Shown here piece after piece: positions 1 to 7,811 of a DNA stretch of 64,000 nt (the stretch's first letter is position 1; each line of letters begins with the position of its first letter). The notes beneath the pieces were generated by a model, which saw only the letters and a program-made list of their open reading frames with translations, was not told the DNA's origin and searched no databases. Both the position numbers and the translations under genes were made by a program. The stretch comes from Hoylesella timonensis S9-PR14. Its GTDB lineage: Bacteria > Bacteroidota > Bacteroidia > Bacteroidales > Bacteroidaceae. Where the stretch lies: positions 1 to 64,000 of the forward strand of contig NZ_JRPQ01000160.1 of NCBI RefSeq assembly GCF_000762405.1, read 5' to 3'.

Positions 1-968
1 AAAACGTCAGCAACATGAGCGGTATGTTCTCTGGCTGCCAGGCATTGACATCGCTCGATGTGAGCAAATTCAATACCCAAAACGTCAGCAACATGAGCGG
101 TATGTTCTCGGGATGCAAGGCATTGACATCGCTCGAAGTAAGCAACTTCAACACCCAAAACGTCACCAGCATGATTGGCATGTTCCGTGACTGCAAGGCA
201 TTGACATCGCTCGATGTGAGCAACTTCAATACCCAAAACGTCACTTACATGGGCAGCATGTTCTCTGGCTGCGAGGCATTGACATCGCTCGATGTGAGTA
301 ACCTTAACACCGAAAACGTCACCAACATGTCTTGCATGTTCTCTGGCTGCCAGGCATTAACATCGCTCAATGTGAGCAAATTCAATACCCAAAACGTCAC
401 GGATATGGGCGGCATGTTCGCTGGCTGCGAGGCATTGACATCGCTCGATGTGAGTAAATTCAACACCCAAAAGGTCACCGACATGAGCAATATGTTCAAT
501 GGCTGCAAGGCATTGACATCGCTCGATGTGAGCAATTTCGACACCGAAAAGGTCACTTACATGGACGGCATGTTCCTACACTGCAAGGCATTGACATCGC
601 TCGATGTGAGCAACTTCAATACCGAAAACGTCACCCACATGGGCGGCATGTTCTATGGCTGCGAGTCCCTGGCCACGATTTTCTGCAACCGTAACTGGGA
701 AGATGGTCATAAAGTTAATGATAAAAGGATGTTTTATGACTGTACGCAGCTGAAAGGTACCTACACTTCGTACGATGCAAGCAAAACGGGCATTGAGATG
801 GCTAACCCCACCACGGGTTACTTCACAAGCAAGACTACAGGTATTGACTACGTGAAGACTGCCGACCGGGCAGGCGAGGAAAAAGCATACGACCTCAGTG
901 GCAGTCGTGTGAACGAGAGCTACAAAGGCATCGTCATTAAGAACGGAAAGAAATATATTCAGAAATAG
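1..968 (+). CDS. BspA-like surface repeat protein, 3' part
   Basis: The reading frame is open at the left edge, so the start of the gene lies outside the window. What is visible is about eight near-identical 26-residue repeats (78 bp each) with the core ALTSLDVSNFNTQNVT and MxGMFxGC, the pattern of the DUF285/BspA leucine-rich-type repeats of secreted bacterial proteins. The repeats end near residue 215 and are followed by a short linker and a C-terminal tail ending GIVIKNGKKYIQK, a tail style common on secreted Prevotella proteins. Such proteins are typically surface-exposed and used for binding host proteins or cells; the exact ligand cannot be told from sequence. The gene ends with its own terminator at 991-1035. 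Confidence 0.85.
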   Translation, partial: NVSNMSGMFSGCQALTSLDVSKFNTQNVSNMSGMFSGCKALTSLEVSNFNTQNVTSMIGMFRDCKALTSLDVSNFNTQNVTYMGSMFSGCEALTSLDVSNLNTENVTNMSCMFSGCQALTSLNVSKFNTQNVTDMGGMFAGCEALTSLDVSKFNTQKVTDMSNMFNGCKALTSLDVSNFDTEKVTYMDGMFLHCKALTSLDVSNFNTENVTHMGGMFYGCESLATIFCNRNWEDGHKVNDKRMFYDCTQLKGTYTSYDASKTGIEMANPTTGYFTSKTTGIDYVKTADRAGEEKAYDLSGSRVNESYKGIVIKNGKKYIQK

Positions 969-990
969 AAGTTCTATCCCAACCTAACGA

Positions 991-1035
991 AACACTCCAC
1001 TCCATCCTCCTATAGGAGAGACGGAGTGGAGTGTT
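991..1035 (+). terminator. Rho-independent terminator of the BspA-like gene
   Basis: A 13-bp perfect stem (991-1003 with 1023-1035, AACACTCCACTCC) closes a 19-nt loop and runs into TTTTC. It lies 23 nt after the BspA-like stop codon. Confidence 0.8.
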
Positions 1036-1106
1036 TTCGAATGGTTACAAACAACGACGGAGATAAATTCCAGAAGCATCACACCATTTCCCGGATATGT
1101 TTCTGA

Positions 1107-1122
1107 GCGTGATAAATCACGC
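1107..1122. repeat. Perfect 16-bp palindrome
   Basis: GCGTGAT-AA-ATCACGC lies between the BspA-like gene and higA, both of which end towards it. It is followed by a GC-rich stretch but not by a T run, so it is a poor terminator; its role is unknown. Confidence 0.5.
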
Positions 1123-1188
1123 CCCTACGGGTGGCACCGATTATCTTCAATTCAGTAGGGGTAAGTAAATTCTTCTAAGGGACAATCA

Positions 1189-1500
1189 TCAAAGTAGCGC
1201 AGCTGCCCGTGCAATCTCTTTCAGCTTATCTGCCAATGTTTTATCCGTTCTCGCCGTTTGCATATTGTATTTCAGCTGCAATTTCATCAGCGACTCTGCT
1301 GGAACATCTAAGGCAGCCTCAAACATCAGTGCGGTGGTGGTGCTCAGTGAGCGACGACCATTCAATATCTCATTCAGTACGGAATAGCCCATACCAATAC
1401 TATCTGCAAACTTACGCTGCGAGATGCCCCTAGCTTCAAGTTCATCCTTCAACACCTCACCAGGGTGTGTCGGATAAAAGCCATAACCTAAACTTGCCAT
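1189..1500 (-). CDS. higA: HigA-type antitoxin (XRE helix-turn-helix)
   Basis: A 103-residue protein with the family opening YPTHPGEVLKDELEARGIS, followed by a helix-turn-helix (residues about 26-55: QRKFADSIGMGYSVLNEILNGRR) typical of HigA/VapI antitoxins. HigA neutralises the HigB toxin and represses its own operon. It starts 6 nt after the toxin gene, and toxin-before-antitoxin is the usual order for higBA, so the two are co-transcribed. The C-terminal part (about residues 70-103) is lysine- and alanine-rich and probably helical. Confidence 0.9.
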   Translation of the reverse strand: MASLGYGFYPTHPGEVLKDELEARGISQRKFADSIGMGYSVLNEILNGRRSLSTTTALMFEAALDVPAESLMKLQLKYNMQTARTDKTLADKLKEIARAAALL

Positions 1501-1506
1501 ATCTAT

Positions 1507-1824
1507 TTATTTATAATGGTTTGACAATTCCAAGATGTTGCAAATGGTAATCAGCCTTTCCTTACCGACTGTTTCCGAACGAAACTCTATGCGATATTGA
1601 TCATTAACCCGCACCGACTCACGACCTGCCTTATCTCCAACCAATTTCTCGTAATGAAGTGATGTGAAGCGATACAGGTCTTGCGTGCTGTCAAGCGACT
1701 CCATGAGGTTCAGGACTTTGATGTACTTTCGTACAATCTGAGGCTGAAAGCGGTGCTTCTTATCCTTGACCCTGCCCTCATAGAACAATTCTCGTAGATA
1801 GTCTTGCTCAAAGGTTATTTCCAT
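1507..1824 (-). CDS. higB: HigB-type toxin (RelE-like mRNA interferase)
   Basis: A 105-residue protein of the HigB plasmid-maintenance killer family. The conserved pieces are FTSLHYEKLVGDKAGRESVRVN and YRIEFRS followed by ITICNILELSNHY. Members of the family cut ribosome-bound mRNA and slow growth. It is the first gene of the pair. The start is supported by a GTAAGG sequence just before the ATG and by the promoter motifs in the repeat element directly upstream (1843-1917). Nothing suggests inactivation: length and core motifs are complete. Confidence 0.88.
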   Translation of the reverse strand: MEITFEQDYLRELFYEGRVKDKKHRFQPQIVRKYIKVLNLMESLDSTQDLYRFTSLHYEKLVGDKAGRESVRVNDQYRIEFRSETVGKERLITICNILELSNHYK

Positions 1825-1842
1825 CCTTACCTATTCTTTTGT

Positions 1843-1917
1843 GCAATGATAGTGCAAGCCGAACACAAAGAAAACTTGTTTGCTTTGTTAAGGCGCAGCC
1901 TATCTTCTGCAAAGATA
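1843..1917 (-). repeat. Promoter-bearing ~70-bp repeat, copy 1 (upstream of higBA)
   Basis: Read on the minus strand this element starts with TATCTTTG (1917-1910) and ends with TATCATTG (1851-1844), 66 bp apart; both resemble the Bacteroidota -7 box TAnnTTTG. The outer -7 box lies about 20 nt before the higB ATG. The element matches 3058-3133 almost base for base in inverted orientation, and three looser copies stand in tandem at 47558-47760. The conserved edges are GTGCAAGCCGA and AAGGCGCAGCCTATCTT; the centre varies and is partly palindromic. Confidence 0.8.
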
Positions 1918-2029
1918 ATCATACTTTTTGAATGTTCGCAATTTTTGCGAAGAAAAATATTAGCTTTTCTATATTTCTACAGACTGGTGACACTCTCTAT
2001 CTTACTTATATATTCCCTATTGTGTCGGT

Positions 2030-2206
2030 GAGCGTTCCTCTCATGGATAGCTGCACGATACAAATCAGCAATCGTGGCAGCCAATGCTCCCAAGATTCCG
2101 ACTGTGAACTTAAAAATCAATAAAACATGTTTATCAAACTGCCTGCTATAGTGACACGGTATATGCGCTGTTCACGTGTTGATTTTTTGCTAAATAAAGT
2201 ATTCAT
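2030..2206 (-). pseudogene. Decayed N-terminal fragment of a cation diffusion facilitator
   Basis: On the minus strand a short frame reads STREQRIYRVTIAGSLINM and stops at 2117-2119. Shifting one frame at the T-rich run near 2120-2130 continues as FKFTVGILGALAATIAD and then LYRAAIHERN. Together this resembles the first membrane segment of cation diffusion facilitator (CDF) proteins (REKxIYRVTxxGSxxNxxLxxFKxxxGxxGxSAAxIAD). The rest of the protein is missing: the frame leaves the CDF pattern before 2020. I read it as a broken relic, frameshifted and truncated. The similarity is from memory of the family. Confidence 0.45.
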
Positions 2207-2409
2207 CAATGTTGGGGTATGCAATGTTGTGGTGGCAAATGTAGCAATTATTGTTGAGACAGAGCATCGGTAACTCGAATTTTTGAGTAAATTCGTCTCG
2301 CACACAAAAGAGCACAGCGCCATTATTGAAGAGCAATATTGATGCAACAAAAAGCACCCACATCATGGCAAATGTATAATGAGTGAAACGCTGTTTTGGA
2401 GAAAAATAG

Positions 2410-2800
2410 ATGCTGAATTTTCTTTACAAAGTGCTTCTCAAAACTCGCATCAAAACAACCAACGGCAAAGTGGGTCGCAAATACGCGAGTAATGAGCGAG
2501 GTTTGTAATTCGTTGTTATTGTGAACATTACGCCAACATCAACTCTTTTCTTTCCTATTTTTACCGCTTTTTGGCGGCTGAAGCATTGAGATAGTCCCAC
2601 TATTTGCATGCTTTAAGGCTGTTGTTGCATGTGAATAACACCTCTAATACATGTTTCCAAGACCGTTAAGTCAACATTTTCACTTGAAAAGACGTTTATT
2701 TTGCCAAAATCAACACATTTTTGTAGAGCGTTTGCCTATTGATTTTTTCTATTTTGAAGATTTTAGATGGTCGATTTTTGGTAAAATAATAGGACAAAAG
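2410..2800 (+). repeat. 390-bp non-coding dispersed repeat, copy A
   Basis: This 391-bp block starts at ATGCTGAATT and ends at AGGACAAAAG. It recurs at 12009-12399 (same orientation, again 391 bp) and at 46551-46939 (inverted, 389 bp). Shared landmarks in order: CTTTACAAAGTGC, CTCAAAACTCGC, GGTCGCAAATACGCGAG, CTTTTCTTTCCTATTTTTACC, GGCTGAAGCATTGAGATAG, CTTGAAAAGACGTTTATTT, CTATTTTGAAGATTTTAG, ATGGTCGATTTTTGG. No convincing protein-coding frame is kept between copies and no terminal inverted repeats are seen. Confidence 0.85.
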
Positions 2801-2849
2801 CAACGGCTACCTTGAGCAAGAAGAAAAAGAATGAAAAAATGCTCAAACA

Positions 2850-3054
2850 AAATTTTGGATAAATTTCTCACGCTCGCAAATGAAAGAATAAATACACATT
2901 TAACTCGTTCAATCGAAATTTTAGATAAATTTCTCACGCTCGCAAATGAAAGAATAAATTCTCATTTAACTCGTTCAATCGAAATTTTGGATAAATTTCT
3001 CACGCTCGCAAATGAAGAATAAATTCTCATTTGGCTCACTAAATCGAAATTTTG
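2850..3054 (+). repeat. 66-bp tandem repeat, three units plus a partial fourth
   Basis: Units lie at 2850-2915, 2916-2981 and 2982-3046 (the last is one base short), then 8 bp of a fourth unit that runs into the promoter-bearing repeat at 3058. Each unit begins AAATTTTGGATAAATTTCTC and contains ACGCTCGCAAATGAA and CATTTAACTCGTTCAATCG. Short reading frames across it repeat a peptide but have no credible start signal, so I treat it as non-coding. Confidence 0.85.
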
Positions 3055-3057
3055 CAC

Positions 3058-3133
3058 TATCTTTGCAGAAGATAGGCTGCGCCTTAACAAAGCAAACAAG
3101 CTTTCTTTGTCTTCGGCTTGCACTATCTTTGCA
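3058..3133 (+). promoter_or_regulatory. Promoter-bearing ~70-bp repeat, copy 2 (upstream of ychF)
   Basis: The same element as 1843-1917, in the opposite orientation. It carries two exact TATCTTTG boxes on the plus strand (3058-3065 and 3124-3131), 66 bp apart. The second box lies about 30 nt before the ychF ATG at 3162, which fits a transcription start with a short leader. A TTTG at 3106-3109 is too close (14 nt) to be a standard -33 box. Confidence 0.75.
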
Positions 3134-3161
3134 TTGTATACAATTATATTGAAATAACGAC

Positions 3162-4265
3162 ATGTCATTAAAATGTGGTATTGTAGGGTTGCCAAACGTG
3201 GGCAAGTCTACCCTATTCAACTGCTTGTCGAGTGCCAAGGCACAGGCAGCAAATTTTCCTTTTTGTACGATTGAGCCCAACGTGGGCGTGATAACAGTAC
3301 CCGATGAACGGCTCACCAAATTGGCAGAGATTGTGCATCCGGGACGCATTGTGCCTGCCACATGCGAGATAGTGGATATTGCAGGATTGGTAAAGGGAGC
3401 GTCCAAAGGCGAAGGCTTGGGCAATAAATTCTTGGGAAACATACGCGAATGTGATGCGCTGATACACGTTATCCGCTGTTTCGACGATGACAACGTGGTA
3501 CGCGAAGGCGGTATGGCGGTGAATCCCGTCAGTGACAAAGAGGTGATTGACACTGAATTGCAACTCAAAGACTTGGAAACCATTGAGGCACAACTATGCA
3601 AACAGCAAAAAATAGCTGCTTCGGGCAACAAGGAAGCCAAGACGCTTGTTACCGTATTAGAAGCCTACAAGGAGGTGTTGGAACAAGGAAAGAACGCACG
3701 GACGGTGTCGTTCGATACCAAAGAGGAAGAGGAGGCTGCGCACAACCTGTTTCTGCTGACCACCAAACCCGTGCTGTATGTGTGCAATGTGGACGAGGCA
3801 AGTGCCAAAGAGGGCAACGCTTATAGTGCCCAAATAGAGAAAATTGCCCAAGAAGAGGGTGCCGAAGCCATGGTGATTGCCGCCAAGACAGAAGAGGATA
3901 TTGCGTCTTTGGAGACCTACGAGGACAAGCAAATGTTTTTAGAAGAGTTGGGATTGACCGAAAGTGGCGTGAACCGCCTCATCAAAAAGGCTTATTCGCT
4001 GCTCAACCTGCAAACCTTCATCACGGCTGGCGAAATGGAGGTAAAGGCTTGGACGTACCACAAAGGCTGGAAAGCGCCACAATGTGCGGGCGTCATCCAT
4101 ACCGATTTTGAGAAAGGTTTCATCCGGGCAGAGGTCATCAAATACGATGATTACATCAAATATGGCAGCGAGAGTGCCGTCCGTGAAGCTGGAAAATTAG
4201 GTATCGAGGGCAAGGAATATGTGGTGCAAGACGGTGACATCATGCACTTTAGATTTAATGTTTAA
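3162..4265 (+). CDS. ychF: Redox-regulated ATPase YchF (Obg family)
   Basis: A 367-residue protein with the Walker A motif GLPNVGKSTLFN at residues 9-20, DIAGLVKGASKGEGLGN (G3 region) near residue 70, a helical insert, and a C-terminal TGS domain that includes the sequence AGEMEVKAWTYHKGWKAPQ. The length is usual for YchF. The family prefers ATP to GTP, binds ribosomes, and in E. coli is linked to oxidative-stress response and translation fidelity. The opening MSLKCGIVGLPNVGKS is the normal family start. The following gene, lgt, starts 67 nt later across a small CCAATAAG repeat. Confidence 0.95.
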   Translation: MSLKCGIVGLPNVGKSTLFNCLSSAKAQAANFPFCTIEPNVGVITVPDERLTKLAEIVHPGRIVPATCEIVDIAGLVKGASKGEGLGNKFLGNIRECDALIHVIRCFDDDNVVREGGMAVNPVSDKEVIDTELQLKDLETIEAQLCKQQKIAASGNKEAKTLVTVLEAYKEVLEQGKNARTVSFDTKEEEEAAHNLFLLTTKPVLYVCNVDEASAKEGNAYSAQIEKIAQEEGAEAMVIAAKTEEDIASLETYEDKQMFLEELGLTESGVNRLIKKAYSLLNLQTFITAGEMEVKAWTYHKGWKAPQCAGVIHTDFEKGFIRAEVIKYDDYIKYGSESAVREAGKLGIEGKEYVVQDGDIMHFRFNV

Positions 4266-4269
4266 CAAT

Positions 4270-4322
4270 CGACAATTAGGCTAATAAGGCTAATAGGCCC
4301 AATAAGCCCAATAAGCCCAATA
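4270..4322 (+). repeat. Short imperfect tandem repeat between ychF and lgt
   Basis: Repeated CTAATAAGG / CCAATAAGC units fill most of the 67-nt gap. They are low-complexity and probably slippage-prone. No terminator is visible, so lgt may be co-transcribed with ychF. Confidence 0.6.
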
Positions 4323-4332
4323 ACAAAACAAT

Positions 4333-5181
4333 ATGATAGACCATCTACTTTACATCCTGTGGAATCCTGATTTAGAGATATTCCGCATCGGCAATTTTGC
4401 CATTCGTTGGTATTCAACTTGCTGGTTGATAGGACTTGCCTTGGCATACTTCATCGTGAAATGGCTCTATAAAGACCAAAAGGTGAAGGATGCGTATTTC
4501 GATCCGCTGTTTATGTATTGCTTTTTAGGCATTTTAATCGGTGCCCGATTGGGACACTGCTTGTTCTATCAGCCCGAATACTTTTTGTCTTCGTGGACGC
4601 ATGTCGTCGAAATGTTCCTGCCTATTCACCAAATGGCAGACGGTTCATGGAAGTTTACAGGGTACGAGGGATTGGCTTCGCATGGTGGTACGATAGGACT
4701 CATGGTGGCACTCTATCTGTACTATCGCAAAACAGGCATGAACTTGTGGCATGTACTCGACGACATTGCCATCGCCACTCCTATCACTGCGTGCTTTATC
4801 CGTTTGGGCAACCTCATGAACAGCGAGATTATCGGCACACCAACCAATGTGCCTTGGGCTTTTATTTTTGAGCGGGTAGACATGACGCCACGCCACCCAG
4901 GACAGTTGTACGAGGCGATTGCCTACTTTTTCTTCTTCTTCGTCATGCTGCATTTCTACAAGCGAACCTCCAAAGAGGTGGGCACTGGCTTCTATTTCGG
5001 CTTGTGTCTGACCCTCATTTTCACGTTCCGCTTCTTCATAGAATACACCAAGGATATACAAGTTGACTTCGAGTCGGGCATGATTTTCAACATGGGACAA
5101 CTGCTGAGCATTCCTTTCATCATCCTTGGCATTGCCTGCATGAGGGGTGGAAAATGGATGAAAAAGTTGGGAGCGAAATAA
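4333..5181 (+). CDS. lgt: Prolipoprotein diacylglyceryl transferase
   Basis: A 282-residue inner-membrane enzyme with about seven hydrophobic segments. The Lgt signature appears as [12 protein letters not shown] (Arg157 onwards), together with [10 protein letters not shown] near residue 72, [11 protein letters not shown] near residue 114 and HPGQLYEA near residue 190. Lgt moves diacylglycerol from phosphatidylglycerol to the lipobox cysteine of prolipoproteins, the first step in making lipoproteins such as those encoded later in this window. Length and motifs are complete. Confidence 0.95.
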   Translation: MIDHLLYILWNPDLEIFRIGNFAIRWYSTCWLIGLALAYFIVKWLYKDQKVKDAYFDPLFMYCFLGILIGARLGHCLFYQPEYFLSSWTHVVEMFLPIHQMADGSWKFTGYEGLASHGGTIGLMVALYLYYRKTGMNLWHVLDDIAIATPITACFIRLGNLMNSEIIGTPTNVPWAFIFERVDMTPRHPGQLYEAIAYFFFFFVMLHFYKRTSKEVGTGFYFGLCLTLIFTFRFFIEYTKDIQVDFESGMIFNMGQLLSIPFIILGIACMRGGKWMKKLGAK

Positions 5182-5211
5182 TATTTTCTCCCCTACACTA
5201 AGACTTACCGA

Positions 5212-5249
5212 AGCATCCACCCTATTTTGAAAGAAAGAAGGTGGGTGCT
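5212..5249 (+). other. Hairpin in the leader of the beta-galactosidase gene
   Basis: AGCATCCACC (5212-5221) pairs with GGTGGGTGCT (5240-5249), with one G-T pair. No T run follows, so it is not a standard terminator; it could be a leader structure or the end of the lgt transcript. Confidence 0.4.
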
Positions 5250-5284
5250 GATGAACAAAATAACGATTAACAAACCTTTTATTC

Positions 5285-7672
5285 ATGACTAACAAAACCT
5301 TTACCTTATTGGCGTTCTTAGCCTTGAGTGGTGCTTCCATGGCACAAAACAGAGTGGAAAAAGAACTTTCCTCATGGCAATTCTCTCGCAATGGCGATGC
5401 TTGGCAACCAGTAACAGTGCCACACGACTGGGCTATCAAAGGACCATTTGACAAGCAGTGGGACCGCCAATTCTTGGGTATCACGCAAGATGGACAACGC
5501 ACCCCTATATGGCACACGGGACGTTCGGGTGGACTGCCTTGGTTGGGACGTGGCGAATATCGCACCACCATCAACGTGCGCGACCTCGATGCACGCACAG
5601 AACTTTATTTCGATGGTGCCATGAGCGAACCAGTTGTCTATGTCAATGGCACGGAAGCGGGTCGGTGGGCATATGGATACAACGCTTTTCGCATCGATAT
5701 AACGCCCTACTTAAAACGTGGGGACAATGAGATACTGGTCAAACTGAACAACTTGGAGGAGAGCAGCAGATGGTATCCGGGAGCTGGACTATACCGCCCA
5801 GTCACGCTGATAACGACCAATAAAACCTATATAGACCCTTGGCAAACGTATTTCCGCACCCTCTCTGTTTCGCAACAGGGAGCAGAGATTGCCGTGAATG
5901 CACAAACCAAAGGACTCAGAGAGAACGACAAACTCAAGACGCACATTATCCTAAAAGACAAAGACGGTAGGACGGTTGCACAGAATACGGTGGAAAACGA
6001 TGCGAAAGGGGATGTGGCAACGACGTTCAACATCAAGAATCCACAACTTTGGAGTCCCGAACATCCCTATCTCTACACGTTACAAATCTGCGTGAAACGA
6101 GGCAGCAAAACCTTGGATGCGACCTCACAACAGGTGGGAATCCGCACCATATCCATTACGAAAGAACACGGTTTTCAGCTCAATGGCATCACACGAAAGT
6201 TCAAGGGCGTTTGTCTACACCACGATTTAGGACCTCTTGGTGCGGCTGCCAACAAGGCTGCCATGATTCGACAGATACGCATCATGAAAGATATGGGTGT
6301 AGATGCCATCCGTACTGCGCACAACATGCCTTCGCAAATGCAAATGCAGGTGTGCGACTCCATGGGGATGATGGTCATGGCAGAGAGCTTTGACGCTTGG
6401 AAAGAGCCAAAGGTAAAGAATGGTTACAATCGATTTTACGATGAATGGTGGCGCAAAGACCTTACAAATCTGATTTTAGGGCATCGCAATCATCCATCTA
6501 TCGTGATGTGGAGCATTGGCAACGAGATACCCGAACAAGCCAACCAGCAGGGCACAGAGCGCGCCAAAGCCATGGTGAAATTTTGCCATAGCCTCGATTC
6601 TACACGCACCGTCACTTGCGGTGTGGACAATCCAGAGGGCAGCGCCAATTGCGGTTTCTATGCTGCCACAGACGTACCGGGCTTTAATTACCGTGTCTTC
6701 CTTTACGAAAGACTCATCGACAAGCTGCCACAAGGGTTCTTGTTGGGTTCGGAAACATCGTCAGCAGTGAGTTCAAGAGGGGTATATAAATTCCCTGTAG
6801 AAGAGAAAAACATGGCTACCTACGATGACGGACAATGCTCATCGTACGACGTGGAGAAGGTGAGTTGGGGCAGTTACCCCGATGAAGACTTTACCAAACA
6901 AGACGACCTGCCCTACTCTATCGGTCAATTTGTGTGGACAGGCATCGATTACATCGGTGAACCCACTCCTTATTACAGCTATTGGCCCTCACGAAGCAGC
7001 TACTTTGCACCAGTCGACTTAGCAGGCTTGCCCAAAGATCGCTATTACCTGTATCGCTCGGTGTGGAACACTTCCTCTCCCACCCTACACATTTTGCCAC
7101 ATTGGACATGGCATGGACGTGAGGGAAAAGTAACACCCGTGTACTGTTATACGAGTTATCCCGAGGCTGAACTCTTTGTCAATGGCAAGAGTCAAGGACG
7201 CATCAAGAAGAACAAGGCATCCAAATTAGACCGCTACCGCTTGCGTTGGAACAACGTAGTGTATGAGCCAGGCGAACTGAAGGTAGTGGCTTACGATGAA
7301 AAGGGCAAGGAAGTGGCTCAACAAACCATTCACACCGCTGGTGCGCCTCATGCACTCAAGATTGAAGTAGACAAGCAACAGCTCGCAAACGACGGCAAGG
7401 ACTTGCTGTATTACACCATTAGTATGGTAGACAAAGACGGCAACCTCTGTCCCGATGCCAACGACCTATTGCTCTTTGAAGTGTCAGGTGCTGCCCGTTT
7501 CAAGGCTGTCTGCAATGGCGACGCCACGTCATTAGAGCCTTTCCACTTGCCCAATATGCACCTTTTCCACGGCAAATTGGTGGTAACAGTGCAAAGCAAC
7601 GGACTGAAAGGACAGGTGCATTTAACCGTCAAAGCCCCTCAATTAGGAATCAGCGCACAGCACACGCTGTAA
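5285..7672 (+). CDS. Glycoside hydrolase family 2 (beta-galactosidase type), secreted
   Basis: A 795-residue protein starting with a signal peptide that ends near ASMAQ (about residue 20). A GH2 sugar-binding domain follows (FDGAMSEPVVYVNGTEAGRW), then an immunoglobulin-like domain (ENDKLKTHIILKDKDGRTV) and the catalytic barrel. The acid/base is expected at Glu414 in SIGNEIPEQ and the nucleophile at Glu490 in LGSETSS. A C-terminal Ig-like domain carries TPVYCYTSYPEAELFVNGKS. The likely role is periplasmic or surface removal of terminal beta-linked sugar, most often galactose, from host or plant glycans; GH2 also includes mannosidases and glucuronidases, so the substrate is inferred. The gene ends at a shared terminator (7736-7770). 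Confidence 0.88.
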   Translation: MTNKTFTLLAFLALSGASMAQNRVEKELSSWQFSRNGDAWQPVTVPHDWAIKGPFDKQWDRQFLGITQDGQRTPIWHTGRSGGLPWLGRGEYRTTINVRDLDARTELYFDGAMSEPVVYVNGTEAGRWAYGYNAFRIDITPYLKRGDNEILVKLNNLEESSRWYPGAGLYRPVTLITTNKTYIDPWQTYFRTLSVSQQGAEIAVNAQTKGLRENDKLKTHIILKDKDGRTVAQNTVENDAKGDVATTFNIKNPQLWSPEHPYLYTLQICVKRGSKTLDATSQQVGIRTISITKEHGFQLNGITRKFKGVCLHHDLGPLGAAANKAAMIRQIRIMKDMGVDAIRTAHNMPSQMQMQVCDSMGMMVMAESFDAWKEPKVKNGYNRFYDEWWRKDLTNLILGHRNHPSIVMWSIGNEIPEQANQQGTERAKAMVKFCHSLDSTRTVTCGVDNPEGSANCGFYAATDVPGFNYRVFLYERLIDKLPQGFLLGSETSSAVSSRGVYKFPVEEKNMATYDDGQCSSYDVEKVSWGSYPDEDFTKQDDLPYSIGQFVWTGIDYIGEPTPYYSYWPSRSSYFAPVDLAGLPKDRYYLYRSVWNTSSPTLHILPHWTWHGREGKVTPVYCYTSYPEAELFVNGKSQGRIKKNKASKLDRYRLRWNNVVYEPGELKVVAYDEKGKEVAQQTIHTAGAPHALKIEVDKQQLANDGKDLLYYTISMVDKDGNLCPDANDLLLFEVSGAARFKAVCNGDATSLEPFHLPNMHLFHGKLVVTVQSNGLKGQVHLTVKAPQLGISAQHTL

Positions 7673-7735
7673 ATGAAAGAAAGAGATGGTTAAGGAAGGG
7701 GGTTCCTATTTCACCCCTCTTTCCCCTATATCTAA

Positions 7736-7770
7736 AATGACGCAGTGCGTTTGAGGCGTACTGCGTCATT
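7736..7770. terminator. Bidirectional terminator between GH2 and GH29 genes
   Basis: A 14-bp stem with one mismatch (7736-7749 with 7757-7770; arm AATGACGCAGT) lies between two genes transcribed towards each other. T-rich sequence follows on the plus strand, and A-rich sequence on the other side serves the minus strand. Confidence 0.8.
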
Positions 7771-7811
7771 ATTCTTATGCATAAAAAGGTAACAGATCAA
7801 CCTCAATTTCC

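Larger units (their letters stand above)
1825..3161. other. 1.3-kb gene-poor, repeat-rich intergenic region
   Basis: Between higB and ychF, which point away from each other, there is no intact gene. In order it holds the first promoter-bearing repeat (1843-1917), a cation-efflux gene relic (2030-2206), unassigned sequence (2207-2409), the 390-bp repeat copy A (2410-2800), the 66-bp tandem repeat (2850-3054) and the second promoter-bearing repeat (3058-3133). Short reading frames here follow the repeats and are not believed. Confidence 0.8.

Noticed and set aside
2410-2800. The 390-bp repeat as a conventional insertion sequence
   Set aside because: No transposase frame, no terminal inverted repeats and no target duplication seen at any of the three copies.
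2831-3195. Short frames giving repeated peptide ILDKFLTLANE and its antisense
   Set aside because: They follow the 66-bp tandem repeat (66 is divisible by 3, so any open frame repeats). No ribosome site or known protein.
4645-5598. 317-codon minus-strand reading frame opposite lgt and the GH2 gene
   Set aside because: It spans parts of two confidently assigned plus-strand genes and has no recognisable domain; it is a shadow frame.
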